Below are positions 51,861 through 60,881 of a stretch of 64,000 bases of DNA, piece after piece. Source of the stretch: Pseudomonas sp. BN411. Its GTDB lineage: Bacteria > Pseudomonadota > Gammaproteobacteria > Pseudomonadales > Pseudomonadaceae. The stretch covers positions 372,001 to 436,000 of the forward strand of contig NZ_SSOM01000067.1 of NCBI RefSeq assembly GCF_029871235.1, written 5' to 3'. A model generated the notes under the pieces. It was not told the origin of the DNA. It saw nothing but the letters and a program-made list of their open reading frames with translations, and did no database searches. The translations under genes and the position numbers were made by a program. Positions within the stretch are counted from its first letter, which is position 1, and each line of letters starts with the position of its first letter.

Positions 51861-53339
51861 ATGCCCCTAGATATCCCCAACCTGTTGATCGGCCTGCTGG
51901 CCGCCGCTTTACCCCTGCTGGGCCTGGCCTGGCAGCAGCAGCGCAAGCTCACTGCCCTGCAAACCGAACAGACCCTGCTCGAAGAGCGCCTGGCCAATGC
52001 CCAACTGGCCCAGGATGGCCTCACCGTCCAACTGGACGACAGCCGCGAGGAAAATCGCGAGCTCAACCACCTGAACGCCGCCCAACAGGCCGAACTGGCA
52101 GCCCTGCGCCGCGAGGCCGAGCTGCTCGGCGTCGAGCGCCAGAGTGCCCGGGAGGCCTTGCTGGCCTGGAACCAGGAACGTGAGCGCAAGGATGCCGAGC
52201 TGCGCCGCCTGGATGCCGACCGCGCCAGCCTGGAAGCCGAACTGCGGGAGCAGCGCGAGTCCCACGAGCAGCGCATGACCGACCTGCAGGCGGCCCGCGA
52301 CGACCTGCGGGCGCAGTTCGCCGAACTGGCTGGGAAGATCTTCGACGAGCGCGAGCAGCGCTTCGCCGAAACCAGCCAGCAGCGCCTTGGCCAGTTGCTC
52401 GACCCCCTCAAGGAACGTATCCAGGCTTTCGAGAAGCGGGTAGAGGAGAGCTATCAACAGGAAGCCCGCGAGCGCTTCTCCCTGGGCAAGGAACTGGAGC
52501 GCCTGCAACAGCTCAACCAACGCCTGGGCGATGAAGCCACCAACCTGACCCGCGCCCTGAAAGGCCAGAAGACCCAGGGCAACTGGGGCGAGCTGGTGCT
52601 GGAACGGGTGCTGGAACACGCCGGCCTGGAGAAGGGGCGCGAATACCAGACCCAGGTCAGCCTGAAGAGTGCCGAGGGCGAGCGATTCCAGCCCGACGTA
52701 CTGATCCAGCTGCCGGGGGACAAGCAGGTGGTGGTGGACGCCAAGGTCAGCCTCACCGCCTACCAGGCGCTGATCGCCGCCGACGACGAAGCCGCCCGCA
52801 GCCAGGCCCTGAAGCAACACGTGCTGTCCTTGCGCAGCCACCTCAAGGGACTGTCAGTGAAGGACTACCAGCGCCTGGAAGGGCTGCACAGCCTGGACTT
52901 CGTGCTGCTGTTCGTGCCCATCGAAGCCGCCTTCGCCGCTGCCCTGCAAGCTGATCCGGGGTTGTTCCAGGAAGCCTTCGAGCAGCACATCGTGATCGTC
53001 AGCCCGACCACCCTGCTGGCCACCCTGCGGGTAATCGACAGCCTCTGGCGCCAGGAGCGGCAGAGCCAGAACGCCCGCGAGATCGCCGAGCGCGCCGGGG
53101 CGCTGTACGACAAATTCGTCGCCTTCGTCCAGGACCTGGATGAGATGGGCAGCCGCCTGCAACAGCTGGACAAGGCCTACGCCAACGCCCGCAACAAGCT
53201 GGTGGATGGCCGCGGCAACCTCATCAGCCGGGTGGAAAACCTCAAGCTCCTCGGCGCCCGCGCCAGCAAGAGCCTGCCCAATGACCTGCTGGAAAGGGCA
53301 GCGGGGTTGCCGCTGCTGGATGAGCAGTTCGAGGGGTGA
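51861..53339 (+). CDS. rmuC: DNA recombination protein RmuC
   Basis: A 492-residue protein with an N-terminal membrane helix (LLIGLLAAALPLLGLAW), a long coiled coil (residues 30-230) and a C-terminal RmuC nuclease-like domain (GNWGELVLERVLEHAGLEKGREY, QPDVLIQLPGDKQVVVDAKVSL). RmuC limits inversions at short inverted repeats in E. coli; its biochemical activity is not firmly established. The ATG at 51861 follows GCGGAGCCGCTC. Confidence 0.93.
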   Translation: MPLDIPNLLIGLLAAALPLLGLAWQQQRKLTALQTEQTLLEERLANAQLAQDGLTVQLDDSREENRELNHLNAAQQAELAALRREAELLGVERQSAREALLAWNQERERKDAELRRLDADRASLEAELREQRESHEQRMTDLQAARDDLRAQFAELAGKIFDEREQRFAETSQQRLGQLLDPLKERIQAFEKRVEESYQQEARERFSLGKELERLQQLNQRLGDEATNLTRALKGQKTQGNWGELVLERVLEHAGLEKGREYQTQVSLKSAEGERFQPDVLIQLPGDKQVVVDAKVSLTAYQALIAADDEAARSQALKQHVLSLRSHLKGLSVKDYQRLEGLHSLDFVLLFVPIEAAFAAALQADPGLFQEAFEQHIVIVSPTTLLATLRVIDSLWRQERQSQNAREIAERAGALYDKFVAFVQDLDEMGSRLQQLDKAYANARNKLVDGRGNLISRVENLKLLGARASKSLPNDLLERAAGLPLLDEQFEG

Positions 53340-53359
53340 GATTTCGCGGGGTCCGATTG

Positions 53360-53585
53360 TTGGGCTTCGCGTCGCTCAGCCACAACCTACGATTCGCGAA
53401 TGAGTTCGCACACAGGTCGGTAGGGTGGGCTTCAGCCCACCATCGCAGGTCAGCGTGGGCTAAAGCCCACCCTACAAGGCTGCTTGGCGATTGAAATCGC
53501 CCCCACAGGAAAGGTGTCCGCCGGTTGGCACGGAGTAGCCGGCGCGAGGCACCCCTCTCCCTCTGGGAGAGGGTTGGGGTGAGGG
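53360..53585. repeat. cluster of interspersed palindromic repeats
   Basis: Three elements lie side by side after rmuC. At 53360-53390 is a 31-nt unit present inverted at 59561-59591 with one mismatch. At 53420-53475, GTAGGGTGGGCT and AGCCCACCCTAC flank internal TGGGCT hairpins. At about 53551-53585, CCCTCTCCC and GGGAGAGGG form a hairpin of a type common in Pseudomonas and Xanthomonas genomes. No gene lies in this 300-bp gap. Confidence 0.75.
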
Positions 53586-53640
53586 CGGCGGACTTCTCGG
53601 CTACACCTTCCCCACCGCACACAAATTCATCCCACCAGCT

Positions 53641-54525
53641 TCAACCCGCCGCCTCCGCCGCAGCCCGCTGCGCGGCAGGGGAGCTTGCCAGGTAATCCAG
53701 CGCCACCTGCAGGTCGCCTTCGGTACGAGGGTGGAAGTCCGGCCGGAAGTAGCGCATGACCGCCACGCCGATGCTGCCCATGGGCGGCAGCAGGTCGCGC
53801 TTGCCCAGGGCGCGCCAGAGGCGGAGGAAGCCCCAGTGGTAGCGGGTGGACGGGTCCTGGCGCATCAGCGTGCGCATCGAGCGGCTGAACAGGAAGATCA
53901 GCGCACCGCTGGCCACCAGCATGTAGAACCAGCGCATCAGCAGGCTGCCTTTCAGGTGCACGTGCAGGTCGTGGGCCACGCAGCGGTGTTCCACTTCCTC
54001 GGCGCCGTGCCAGCGCAGCAGGTCGAGCATCACCGGGTCGGCGTCGTCCAGGCTGCGGGTCGTGATGATCCAGTTGCCCAGCACGCAGGTGAAATGCTCC
54101 ACCGCGGCAATCAGGCCAACCCGCTGGCGCAGCCACCAGGGCTGTAGCCAGCGGGTGAAGGTGTTTTCGCCCAGGGGGTAGTCGCACAGCACCTTCTCGA
54201 ACAGCCAGTAGATGCCCTTGGTGAAGGGCGTCGGGTCGATGCCGTGGCGTTCCAGGTAAGGGGTGAGCGCGCTGTCGTGGGCGCGGGCGTGTTGCGCTTC
54301 CTGGCGCACGAAGCCGCGCACGTCTTCGCGCAACTGCTCGTCGGTAATCAGCGGCAGGGCCTTGTTGTAAACCCGGCAGAACCAGAATTCCCCGGCCGGC
54401 AGGATCAGGTGCAGGGTGTTCATGATGTGCGAGGCCTCCGGTTCGCCGGGTACCCAGTGCAGCGGCGTGTCGGCGAAGTCGAAGCGCACCTTGCGCTGTT
54501 CCAGGCGGTGATGCTCTTGGCTCAT
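53641..54525 (-). CDS. predicted metal-dependent hydrolase (PF10118 type)
   Basis: A 294-residue protein resembling the uncharacterised Metal_hydrol family. Conserved His/Glu motifs are visible: RQEAQHARAHD, HFTCVLGNW and WHGAEEVEHRCVAHD, which suggest a di-iron ferritin-like centre. One hydrophobic helix (FYMLVASGALIFLFS) may attach it to the membrane. The ATG at 54525 lies 10 bp after the fusion-protein gene stop, so it is the third gene of a minus-strand operon. Chemistry unknown. Confidence 0.82.
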   Translation of the reverse strand: MSQEHHRLEQRKVRFDFADTPLHWVPGEPEASHIMNTLHLILPAGEFWFCRVYNKALPLITDEQLREDVRGFVRQEAQHARAHDSALTPYLERHGIDPTPFTKGIYWLFEKVLCDYPLGENTFTRWLQPWWLRQRVGLIAAVEHFTCVLGNWIITTRSLDDADPVMLDLLRWHGAEEVEHRCVAHDLHVHLKGSLLMRWFYMLVASGALIFLFSRSMRTLMRQDPSTRYHWGFLRLWRALGKRDLLPPMGSIGVAVMRYFRPDFHPRTEGDLQVALDYLASSPAAQRAAAEAAG

Positions 54526-54535
54526 GGACAGGTCC

Positions 54536-56299
54536 TCAGGCAGACAGGTTGAGGCGCGCCAACAGGCGCGACAGCCAGGGGGCGAAGCGCCATTGGGCGA
54601 CGCTGAGGTGGGCTTCACTGCCCACGGCCTGCACCGGCTTGTTGCGCTCCACCGCGTCGGCGATGCGGGTGGCGACGGTTTCGGCGGTGAGGTTGCGGCG
54701 CTGGTAGAGGCGCTGCACCTTGGCCTTGCGTTTGGCTTCGGCTTCCCCGTCCAGGCCGTTGAAGCGGGTGGCCTGGATGATTCCGGTGTTGACCAGCCCC
54801 GGGCAGATTGCGGTAACGCCGATGCCCTTGCCGGCCAGTTCGGCACGCAGGCATTCGCTGAGCATCAGCACCGCCGCCTTGCTGGTGGCATAGGCGGCGT
54901 AGTTGCGCGAGGGCACGAAGGCGGCCGCCGAGGCGACGTTGACGATATGCCCGCCCTTGCCGGCCTCCAGCATCTGCCGGGCGAACAGCCGGCAGCCGTC
55001 GATCACGCTCCACAGGTTGACCCGCAGCAGGCGTTCCCAGTCCTCGGGACGGGTGTCGAGCATGGCGCCGGCCATGCCGATGCCGGCGTTGTTGACCACC
55101 AGGTCCGGGCTGCCGAACTCGTCCCGCACCCAGTCGGCGAAGGCTTCCATCTGCGCGCTGTCGCTGACGTCCAGCTGCCTGGCCCAGGCTTCCGCGCCCA
55201 GGGCCCTGGCCAGCTCCGCGCTGCGCTCGGCGGCGGCCAGGTCGATATCGGCGGCCAGCACATTGGCGCCGCGCTCAGCGAACTCCAGCAGCGTGGAGCG
55301 ACCGATACCGCCGCCGGCACCGGTCACCAACACCAGCTTGCCGGCGAAGCTGCCGCTGCCGGGGCGCACCTTGGCCAGTCGCAGGGCGCGGCTGATGTCG
55401 CCTCCTTCCAGGTGATCGACGAACTCGCGAATCCAGCCAGCCAGGCGACTGGGATCGGCCATCAGTTGCCAGTGGCCGGCGGCCACCTCACGGCGCCACA
55501 GGCGCGGTACCCAGCGATCGAGATCCTGGAACAACTGCGGACGGACGAAGCGGTCGCGGGTGGGCACGATCAGTTGCACCGGCACCTCGGTCGGCCGCTG
55601 GCGCGGGCGGAACAGGCTGCTGATGAAGTTGGCGCGGTACAGCTTGACCCCGTGCTGGCCATCGGACGCCTGGGTCGGATTGGGGCGTGATTCGCGTACG
55701 CCTTCCAGCCGCCGCAGCAGGGTCGGCCAGGCGCGGGCCAGCCCGGCGCGCCAGAGCAGCTCAGGCACCAGCGGGGTATGGAAGAAGCCGATGTACCAGG
55801 AGCTGACCAGTTGCCCGATGACCTGGCCGAGGGCGCGCGGGCGCTTTTCCTTCAGGCGGGCGCGCATCCAGTGGCCGACATGATCGAGGCAGGGACCGGA
55901 AATCGTGGTGTAGGAGGCCAGCAGCGGCTGGATACGGGGTTCGGTCACCGCTTCCCAGGACTGGATCGAGCCCCAGTCGTGGGCGATCAGGTGCACCGGA
56001 CGATCGGGGCTGACGGCCTTGATCACCGCTTCCAGGTCGTTGGCCAGCTTCTCCAGCCGGTAGTCGCGGGTTTTGCGCGGAATGTCCGAGGCGCCGGCGC
56101 CACGCACGTCGTAGGCGATGATCTGGCAGTCGGCGGCCAGCTCGCGAATCAGCGGCAACCAGACCTCGTGGTTATCGGGATAGCCGTGGACCAGCAGCAG
56201 CGTCGGGCCGGCGGCATTGCCCCAGCGGTAGGCGGCCAGTTCGACACCATCGCCCTTCACGGCGAAGCGTTGGGGTTCCAGCATCAGCGGCGCGTTCAT
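54536..56299 (-). CDS. alpha/beta hydrolase - short-chain dehydrogenase fusion (EphD-like)
   Basis: A 587-residue two-domain protein. Residues 1-290 are an alpha/beta hydrolase of epoxide hydrolase type (LLVHGYPDNHEVW oxyanion region; nucleophile Asp in AHDWGSIQSWE near residue 108; His in AAGHWQL). Residues 310-580 are a classical SDR (VTGAGGGIGRS, NNAGIGMAG, Ser in NVASAAAF, YATSK). The architecture matches mycobacterial EphD. The start overlaps the upstream M24 gene stop by 4 bp. The paired activities suggest sequential hydrolysis and oxidation of a lipid-like substrate (inference). Confidence 0.9.
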   Translation of the reverse strand: MNAPLMLEPQRFAVKGDGVELAAYRWGNAAGPTLLLVHGYPDNHEVWLPLIRELAADCQIIAYDVRGAGASDIPRKTRDYRLEKLANDLEAVIKAVSPDRPVHLIAHDWGSIQSWEAVTEPRIQPLLASYTTISGPCLDHVGHWMRARLKEKRPRALGQVIGQLVSSWYIGFFHTPLVPELLWRAGLARAWPTLLRRLEGVRESRPNPTQASDGQHGVKLYRANFISSLFRPRQRPTEVPVQLIVPTRDRFVRPQLFQDLDRWVPRLWRREVAAGHWQLMADPSRLAGWIREFVDHLEGGDISRALRLAKVRPGSGSFAGKLVLVTGAGGGIGRSTLLEFAERGANVLAADIDLAAAERSAELARALGAEAWARQLDVSDSAQMEAFADWVRDEFGSPDLVVNNAGIGMAGAMLDTRPEDWERLLRVNLWSVIDGCRLFARQMLEAGKGGHIVNVASAAAFVPSRNYAAYATSKAAVLMLSECLRAELAGKGIGVTAICPGLVNTGIIQATRFNGLDGEAEAKRKAKVQRLYQRRNLTAETVATRIADAVERNKPVQAVGSEAHLSVAQWRFAPWLSRLLARLNLSA

Positions 56300-57162
56300 G
56301 CGGCCACCTGCTTGCCCTGCTGGCGGGCCTGCCAGCGGCGCACGTGGGGCAGGTCGTCATCCAGCCAGAAGGCGCCGTCCTCGGTCACCACCAGCAGTTC
56401 TTCGAACTTGGCGCCGACGCCACGGAAACCCAGGTGCGGTTCCACCGCCCAGAGGCCGGGGGTTGGCGGATGCTCCGAACGGCTATTGCTCGACCACAGG
56501 GGCGACCAGCCTTCGCGGCGGCCGGTGATCAGCGCGTTGCGGGTCAGGGTGTAGATGTTGCGCACGCCGAAGCGGGCGATGGACAGGCCCTGCTTGCGCT
56601 CGCCGAGCTTTTCCACCCGGTGGGCCAGCACCTCGAACGGATAGGCCTTGTGCCGGGGCAGGGTGCCCTGGCGGGCGCAGAGGCTGTCCACCGCCTGGCT
56701 GACCCTGGCCAGCGGCTGGCGCTGCTGCACGAGGTCGAGGATCAGTTGGCGATGCTCCATCAGGTCGTCCATCAGGCGCTCGACCACGAGGTTGCTGCCC
56801 AGGGCACCGGAGTAGCCGATATCCGCCGTGTAGGCGCCCAGGGTCGGCGCGCAGTCGAGGATGAATGGCATGCCTTCCTCCAGGCGCTGCTTGCCGGGGT
56901 AGAAGGCCAGGTTGAATCCGCCCAGGTGGCGCAGCCCGTCGAAGCCCTTGAAGGCGGTGCGCGGACCGAACCAGGCGAAAGGCTGATGGAACCAGTCGCG
57001 CACGCCGTGATCCTGCAACCAGGTCTTCATCAGGGCGGCGGCTTCCTTCTCGCTGATGCCGGGTTTCAGTTCGGCGGCGATGGCTTGGGCGCAGCGATAG
57101 GCCAGTTGCTGCACATTGCGGAACTCGGACAGATCTTGGGCACTGAGGGCAGGGGCAGGCAT
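56296..57162 (-). CDS. M24-family peptidase-fold protein
   Basis: A 288-residue pita-bread-fold protein of the M24 (methionine aminopeptidase/aminopeptidase P/creatinase) superfamily. Candidate metal ligands are Asp in FILDCAPTLGAYTADIG (two), His in VLAHRVEKLG, Glu in WAVEPHLGF and Glu in AKFEELLVV. It lacks the N-terminal domain of aminopeptidase P. Not all members are peptidases: creatinase and the DMSP lyase DddP share the fold. It is the first gene of the operon and is divergent from the MerR-type regulator. Confidence 0.85.
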   Translation of the reverse strand: MPAPALSAQDLSEFRNVQQLAYRCAQAIAAELKPGISEKEAAALMKTWLQDHGVRDWFHQPFAWFGPRTAFKGFDGLRHLGGFNLAFYPGKQRLEEGMPFILDCAPTLGAYTADIGYSGALGSNLVVERLMDDLMEHRQLILDLVQQRQPLARVSQAVDSLCARQGTLPRHKAYPFEVLAHRVEKLGERKQGLSIARFGVRNIYTLTRNALITGRREGWSPLWSSNSRSEHPPTPGLWAVEPHLGFRGVGAKFEELLVVTEDGAFWLDDDLPHVRRWQARQQGKQVAA

Positions 57163-57177
57163 GGGAATCTCCGTGTC

Positions 57178-57203
57178 GTGACTGTTACATCAGTCAATGT
57201 CAC
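57178..57203. promoter_or_regulatory. nested dyad, candidate MerR-type operator
   Basis: GTGAC-N16-GTCAC (57178-57203) encloses GACTG-TTACAT-CAGTC (57180-57195), just upstream of the M24 operon start. A TTGACT on the minus strand lies inside it. Position between the operon and the divergent MerR-type gene suggests an operator; spacing to a -10 was not resolved. Confidence 0.45.
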
Positions 57204-57411
57204 GGTTATTCTTGAACAGGGATTCCGGCCCTGGCCATAGCTTGCCGATGCCCAATGCCTCCGCTGTTACCGCGTTACCGAATGGTTACAGGGTGCGAAA
57301 TAGAGCGTCTGCAGCGAAATTTCCCCATTGCCGTGAAAGGTGTCCCACGACAAGTCCAGCCAATGGTTGGGCCAATCCGGGGGCTGTTGTTGGCGGAAGA
57401 GGGGCGGCGAT

Positions 57412-58233
57412 ATGATCCGGCCCATGAAAAATGTCCCCTCCTTTCTCAGCAAACTCCTCAACCAGGCCGCCGAGCCTCCGGTAGTGCCGGACGCCGAATA
57501 CACGGTGGACGAACTGGCCCTTGAGGCCGGAACCACGGTACGGAACCTGCGCGCCTATCAGGACCGCGGCCTGCTGCCGCCGCCGGAGCGGCGCGGAAGG
57601 GTGGGCATCTACAACGGCGAGCACCTGGCCCGGCTGCGGCTGATCGGCCAGTTGCTGGAGCGCGGCTACAGCATCGCCAGCATTCGCGAACTGCTGGAAG
57701 CCTGGGAACAGGGGCAGGACCTCGCCCATGTGCTGGGGCTGGAGCAGGCCATAGTCGGCGCCTGGAACCTGGTGGAACCCACGCGCCTGGGCTTCGACGA
57801 AGTGCAGGCGCTGTTCGGCGCCGACCTCACCGACGACAACATGGACCGCGCCCGCGAGCTGGGCCTGATCGAGTTCGCCGGTGATCACTTGCGGGTGCTC
57901 AATCCGCGTGTGTTCAGCGCCGGGGTGCAGCTCTACCGCTCCGGGATTCCGCTGGACGTGCTGCTGGCCCAATTCGTCGCGATCCGCCGCCAAGTGGAGC
58001 CGGTGTCCGCCGGCATCGTGCGGATGATCGTCGAGCACCTGGTCAACCCGCTGCTGTCCGGCAGCCTGCCCCATGTCAGCGAACTGGACGAACTCAATCG
58101 CCAGTTGCTGGCGCTGCGTCCGTTGGTGGAACAGGTGGTGGACAGCGAGCTGGCGCGAGGGCTGCAGCTCTCGGCCAACCAGGAACTGGGCGAGCGCGTT
58201 GGCGAGCTGCTGAAAGGCTTCCTGAAGCGCTGA
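57412..58233 (+). CDS. MerR-family transcriptional regulator
   Basis: A 273-residue regulator with an N-terminal MerR winged helix (YTVDELALEAGTTVRNLRAYQDRGLLPPPER) and a long C-terminal effector domain (residues 110-270). No Cys cluster for metal sensing is present, so an organic ligand is likely. Start: ATG at 57412 with GAGGGGCGGCGAT upstream; ATG 57424 is an alternative. It is divergent from the M24-EphD-hydrolase operon and is its probable regulator. Confidence 0.88.
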   Translation: MIRPMKNVPSFLSKLLNQAAEPPVVPDAEYTVDELALEAGTTVRNLRAYQDRGLLPPPERRGRVGIYNGEHLARLRLIGQLLERGYSIASIRELLEAWEQGQDLAHVLGLEQAIVGAWNLVEPTRLGFDEVQALFGADLTDDNMDRARELGLIEFAGDHLRVLNPRVFSAGVQLYRSGIPLDVLLAQFVAIRRQVEPVSAGIVRMIVEHLVNPLLSGSLPHVSELDELNRQLLALRPLVEQVVDSELARGLQLSANQELGERVGELLKGFLKR

Positions 58234-58237
58234 ATCC

Positions 58238-59494
58238 CTAGACCATCAGCAAGGCCACCGTACCGGCCAGCAGGCCGCCGGCGATGAAGGGGAAGGTGCG
58301 CAGCGCCAGCCCCTTGCCACCGATCACCACGATCAGTCCCGCCTTGACCAGGCTGTTGCTCAGCACCGCCAGGAAGATGCCACGTACGGCCACTTCCGCC
58401 CCCAGTTCACGGTTCGCACCCCGCGCCAGGGACAGGGTGATGGCGTCGACGTCCGTCAGGCCTGAGAGCAGCGAGACCAGGTAGACGCCCACGTCCCCCA
58501 GGTAACGCCGGGCGGCCTCCACCAGAAGCAGGATCAGCGCCAGCAGGGCAGCGAAGCGCAGGGCTGGGCCCAACTCGAAGGGGTTCTTCAGCGGCGGCTC
58601 GGCGTTGGGCGATTCGCGGTTGGCCGCAACTCGCCAGAAAAACAGTGCCCCCGCTGCATAGACCAACGCCGCGATACCCAGCGGCCAGGCCAGGCGTGAC
58701 AGCAGGGCCGGGTTCACCAGCCCTACCTCAAGCAGCACGCGGGGAAACATCAGCGCCGAGGTGGCCAGAAGGCCCGCCGCCAGCAGCGGGCGCAGGGCAC
58801 GGTGTTCCTGCAGATGGGACAGGGTGATGGTCATGGCGGTGGAGGACACGGTGCCGCCGAGCAAGGCGGTCAGCAGCAACCCGCGCTGGGTGCCCACCAG
58901 GCGGATGGCGAAGTAGGCGGCGAAGCCCAGCGCGGCGATCAGCACCACCATCCACCAGGTCGCATAGGGATTGAACACCTCCCACGGGCCGTAGCCCTTG
59001 TTGGGCAGGATCGGCAGCAATACCACCGAGATGAACAGCAGCTTGAGGGCGGCCAGCAGCTCCTCCTCGCTGAGCCGCTGCAGGGCGTGGTTCAGGGCGT
59101 CCTTGAGACTCAGCAGCAGCGCAACCACGACGGCACCAGCACCGGACAGCACGTGGTGGCCGGCAACCGCCAGGCTGCCGAGCAGGAAGGTGATCAGCAA
59201 CGCCAATTCGGTGGAGAGCCCGAGGTCGCCGATATACACCAGCTCGCCAAAGTAGGAGGCGATGACCAGCACGGCGAAGCAGGCGAAGATCGCCACCCAC
59301 ACCGCCGTGCCGAACTGCTCGCCAAGGAAGGAGGCGAATCCGCCGAGCAGCCCGGTGAGGCCGAACGAGCGAATGCCGGCAACCAGCCGCAGCGCTTCCT
59401 TGTTGCGCTCGCGCCAGCCGCGTTCTGCGCCTATCAACAGGCCGACGGCAAGGGCGCTGGCGAAATCGAGCAGGACTTCCGTGGCGTCAGGCAT
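58238..59494 (-). CDS. MgtC/SapB-DUF4010 membrane protein
   Basis: A 418-residue integral membrane protein with about 10-12 hydrophobic helices. The N-terminal third resembles MgtC (SALAVGLLIGAERGWRER, GIRSFGLTGLLGG) and the C-terminal part matches DUF4010 (SGLTDVDAITLSLARGA). Possibly a transport or stress membrane protein; no substrate is known. The ATG at 59494 has GAAAGGAAGCGCC upstream. It is convergent with the MerR-type gene (4-bp gap). Confidence 0.85.
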   Translation of the reverse strand: MPDATEVLLDFASALAVGLLIGAERGWRERNKEALRLVAGIRSFGLTGLLGGFASFLGEQFGTAVWVAIFACFAVLVIASYFGELVYIGDLGLSTELALLITFLLGSLAVAGHHVLSGAGAVVVALLLSLKDALNHALQRLSEEELLAALKLLFISVVLLPILPNKGYGPWEVFNPYATWWMVVLIAALGFAAYFAIRLVGTQRGLLLTALLGGTVSSTAMTITLSHLQEHRALRPLLAAGLLATSALMFPRVLLEVGLVNPALLSRLAWPLGIAALVYAAGALFFWRVAANRESPNAEPPLKNPFELGPALRFAALLALILLLVEAARRYLGDVGVYLVSLLSGLTDVDAITLSLARGANRELGAEVAVRGIFLAVLSNSLVKAGLIVVIGGKGLALRTFPFIAGGLLAGTVALLMV

Positions 59495-59560
59495 GGCGCT
59501 TCCTTTCGGTGGGAATGGAAGCAGTCTAGACGGCGGCGCGGGCACAGACGGGGCGAACCT

Positions 59561-59592
59561 GTAGGTTGTGGCTGAGCTACGCGAAGCCCAAC
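59561..59592. repeat. inverted copy of the 53360 repeat
   Basis: GTAGGTTGTGGCTGAGCTAC followed by GCGAAGCCCAA is the reverse complement of 53360-53390 with a single mismatch. It lies in the gap between the MgtC-like gene and the binding-protein gene. Confidence 0.75.
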
Positions 59593-59660
59593 ATGTGCCG
59601 GGCGCCGTTCCTTTGATTCGCTGCGCACGCCGATGCGGTGCGCGCAGCGCACCCTACGGG

Positions 59661-60605
59661 CTACAGGCCCAGACTTCCTTTCACCGCCGGCAGCGCCGCC
59701 GCTCCGTCGTAGGTCGTCACCCCCGCCAGCCACTGCTCCAGCACTTGTGGATTGGCTTTCAGCCAGGCCTTGGCAGCCGCTTCGGGTTGTTCCTTGTCGT
59801 CGAGGATGGCGCCCATGATCTGGTTCTCCATGGCCAGGCTGAACTCCAGGTTCTTCAGCAGGGTGCCGACGTTGCCGCATTCTGCGCTGTAGCCCTTGCG
59901 GGTATGGGTATCCACCACCGCGCTGCCGTAATTGGGGCCGAAGCTGGCGTCGCCGCCGCTGAGGTAGCGGATGGCGAACTTCGTGTTCATCGGGTGCGGT
60001 TCCCAGGCCAGGAATACGACTGGCTTCTGTGCCTGCACGGCGCGGCGCAACTGGACCAGCATGCCGGCCTCGCTGGACTCCACCAGCTTGAAGCCGTTGA
60101 GACCGAACTGGCCCTTGTCGATCAGCCCCTGGATCAGCAGGTTGCCGTCATTGCCGGGTTCGATGCCATAGATGTGCCCTTCCAGTTGCTGGCGGAAGCG
60201 GCCGATGTCCTTGAAGTCCTTCAGGCCGGCATCGAAGGTGTACTCCGGCACCGCCAGGGTGTACTTGGCGCCCAGCAGGTTGGTGCGCACCTTCTCTACG
60301 CTGCCCTTGTCCAGGAAGGGCTTGGCGATCACTTCCATCGAGGGCATCCAGGCGCCCAGGTAGACATCGATGTTGTTCTTCTCCATGCCCATGTAGGCCA
60401 TGGGAATGGAAGCCAGCTGGGTCTGCGGCTTGTAGCCCAGCCCCTTGAGCAAGGTGCTGGCCAGGCCCGTGGTGGCGGAGATATCGGCCCAACCGACTTC
60501 CGCCATACGCACGGTCTTGCAGCTGGCGGGCTCGGCCGCCAGGGCGGTGAGCGAGTGGCTGGTGAACAGGGATGCAGCGAGCAGGCACAGGACTTTCTTC
60601 GACAT
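59661..60605 (-). CDS. choline/betaine-type ABC transporter substrate-binding protein
   Basis: A 314-residue periplasmic protein with a signal peptide (cleavage after ALA near residue 23) and an OpuAC/ChoX-type fold (VRMAEVGWADISATTGLAS, VYLGAWMPSME, VVFLAWEPHPMN). The Trp/Tyr residues fit the aromatic box that binds quaternary ammonium groups. No permease or ATPase gene is adjacent. P. aeruginosa is known to have orphan proteins of this kind (CbcX, CaiX, BetX) that share one core transporter. The specific ligand is not predictable. Confidence 0.88.
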   Translation of the reverse strand: MSKKVLCLLAASLFTSHSLTALAAEPASCKTVRMAEVGWADISATTGLASTLLKGLGYKPQTQLASIPMAYMGMEKNNIDVYLGAWMPSMEVIAKPFLDKGSVEKVRTNLLGAKYTLAVPEYTFDAGLKDFKDIGRFRQQLEGHIYGIEPGNDGNLLIQGLIDKGQFGLNGFKLVESSEAGMLVQLRRAVQAQKPVVFLAWEPHPMNTKFAIRYLSGGDASFGPNYGSAVVDTHTRKGYSAECGNVGTLLKNLEFSLAMENQIMGAILDDKEQPEAAAKAWLKANPQVLEQWLAGVTTYDGAAALPAVKGSLGL

Positions 60606-60881
60606 GGTTGACGCTCCTATCGGGCGGCTACGGCAGAAGTCAGCGGGATGCTGTGGGGCTCTTCAGGCCCCTTCGCCTGCCCGAGCATAGGAGGGGTGGA
60701 ACCTGCCACTTGATGGGAAACGACATCTTCTGCCGCAGCCAGGAACGGCGGGGGAGGGTGTTGATCTTTTGCGCTGGCAACTCGTCGCTTGACATCAATT
60801 CAGCCAAATTCCGCTCCCCTAGATTGGCTCCCAAAGCAGGCCGCCGAGCCGCACGAACAACACCTGGGAGGAGTACCGATC

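Noticed and set aside
53420-53475. Possible CRISPR-like or small RNA structure
   Set aside because: Repeats are inverted, not direct with spacers; they match the style of dispersed Pseudomonas palindromic elements.
60771-60794. Sigma-54 promoter before the Rieske gene
   Set aside because: The GG and GC dinucleotides are one base short of the required spacing. A perfect TTGACA at 60789 exists but lacks a matching -10, so no promoter was called.
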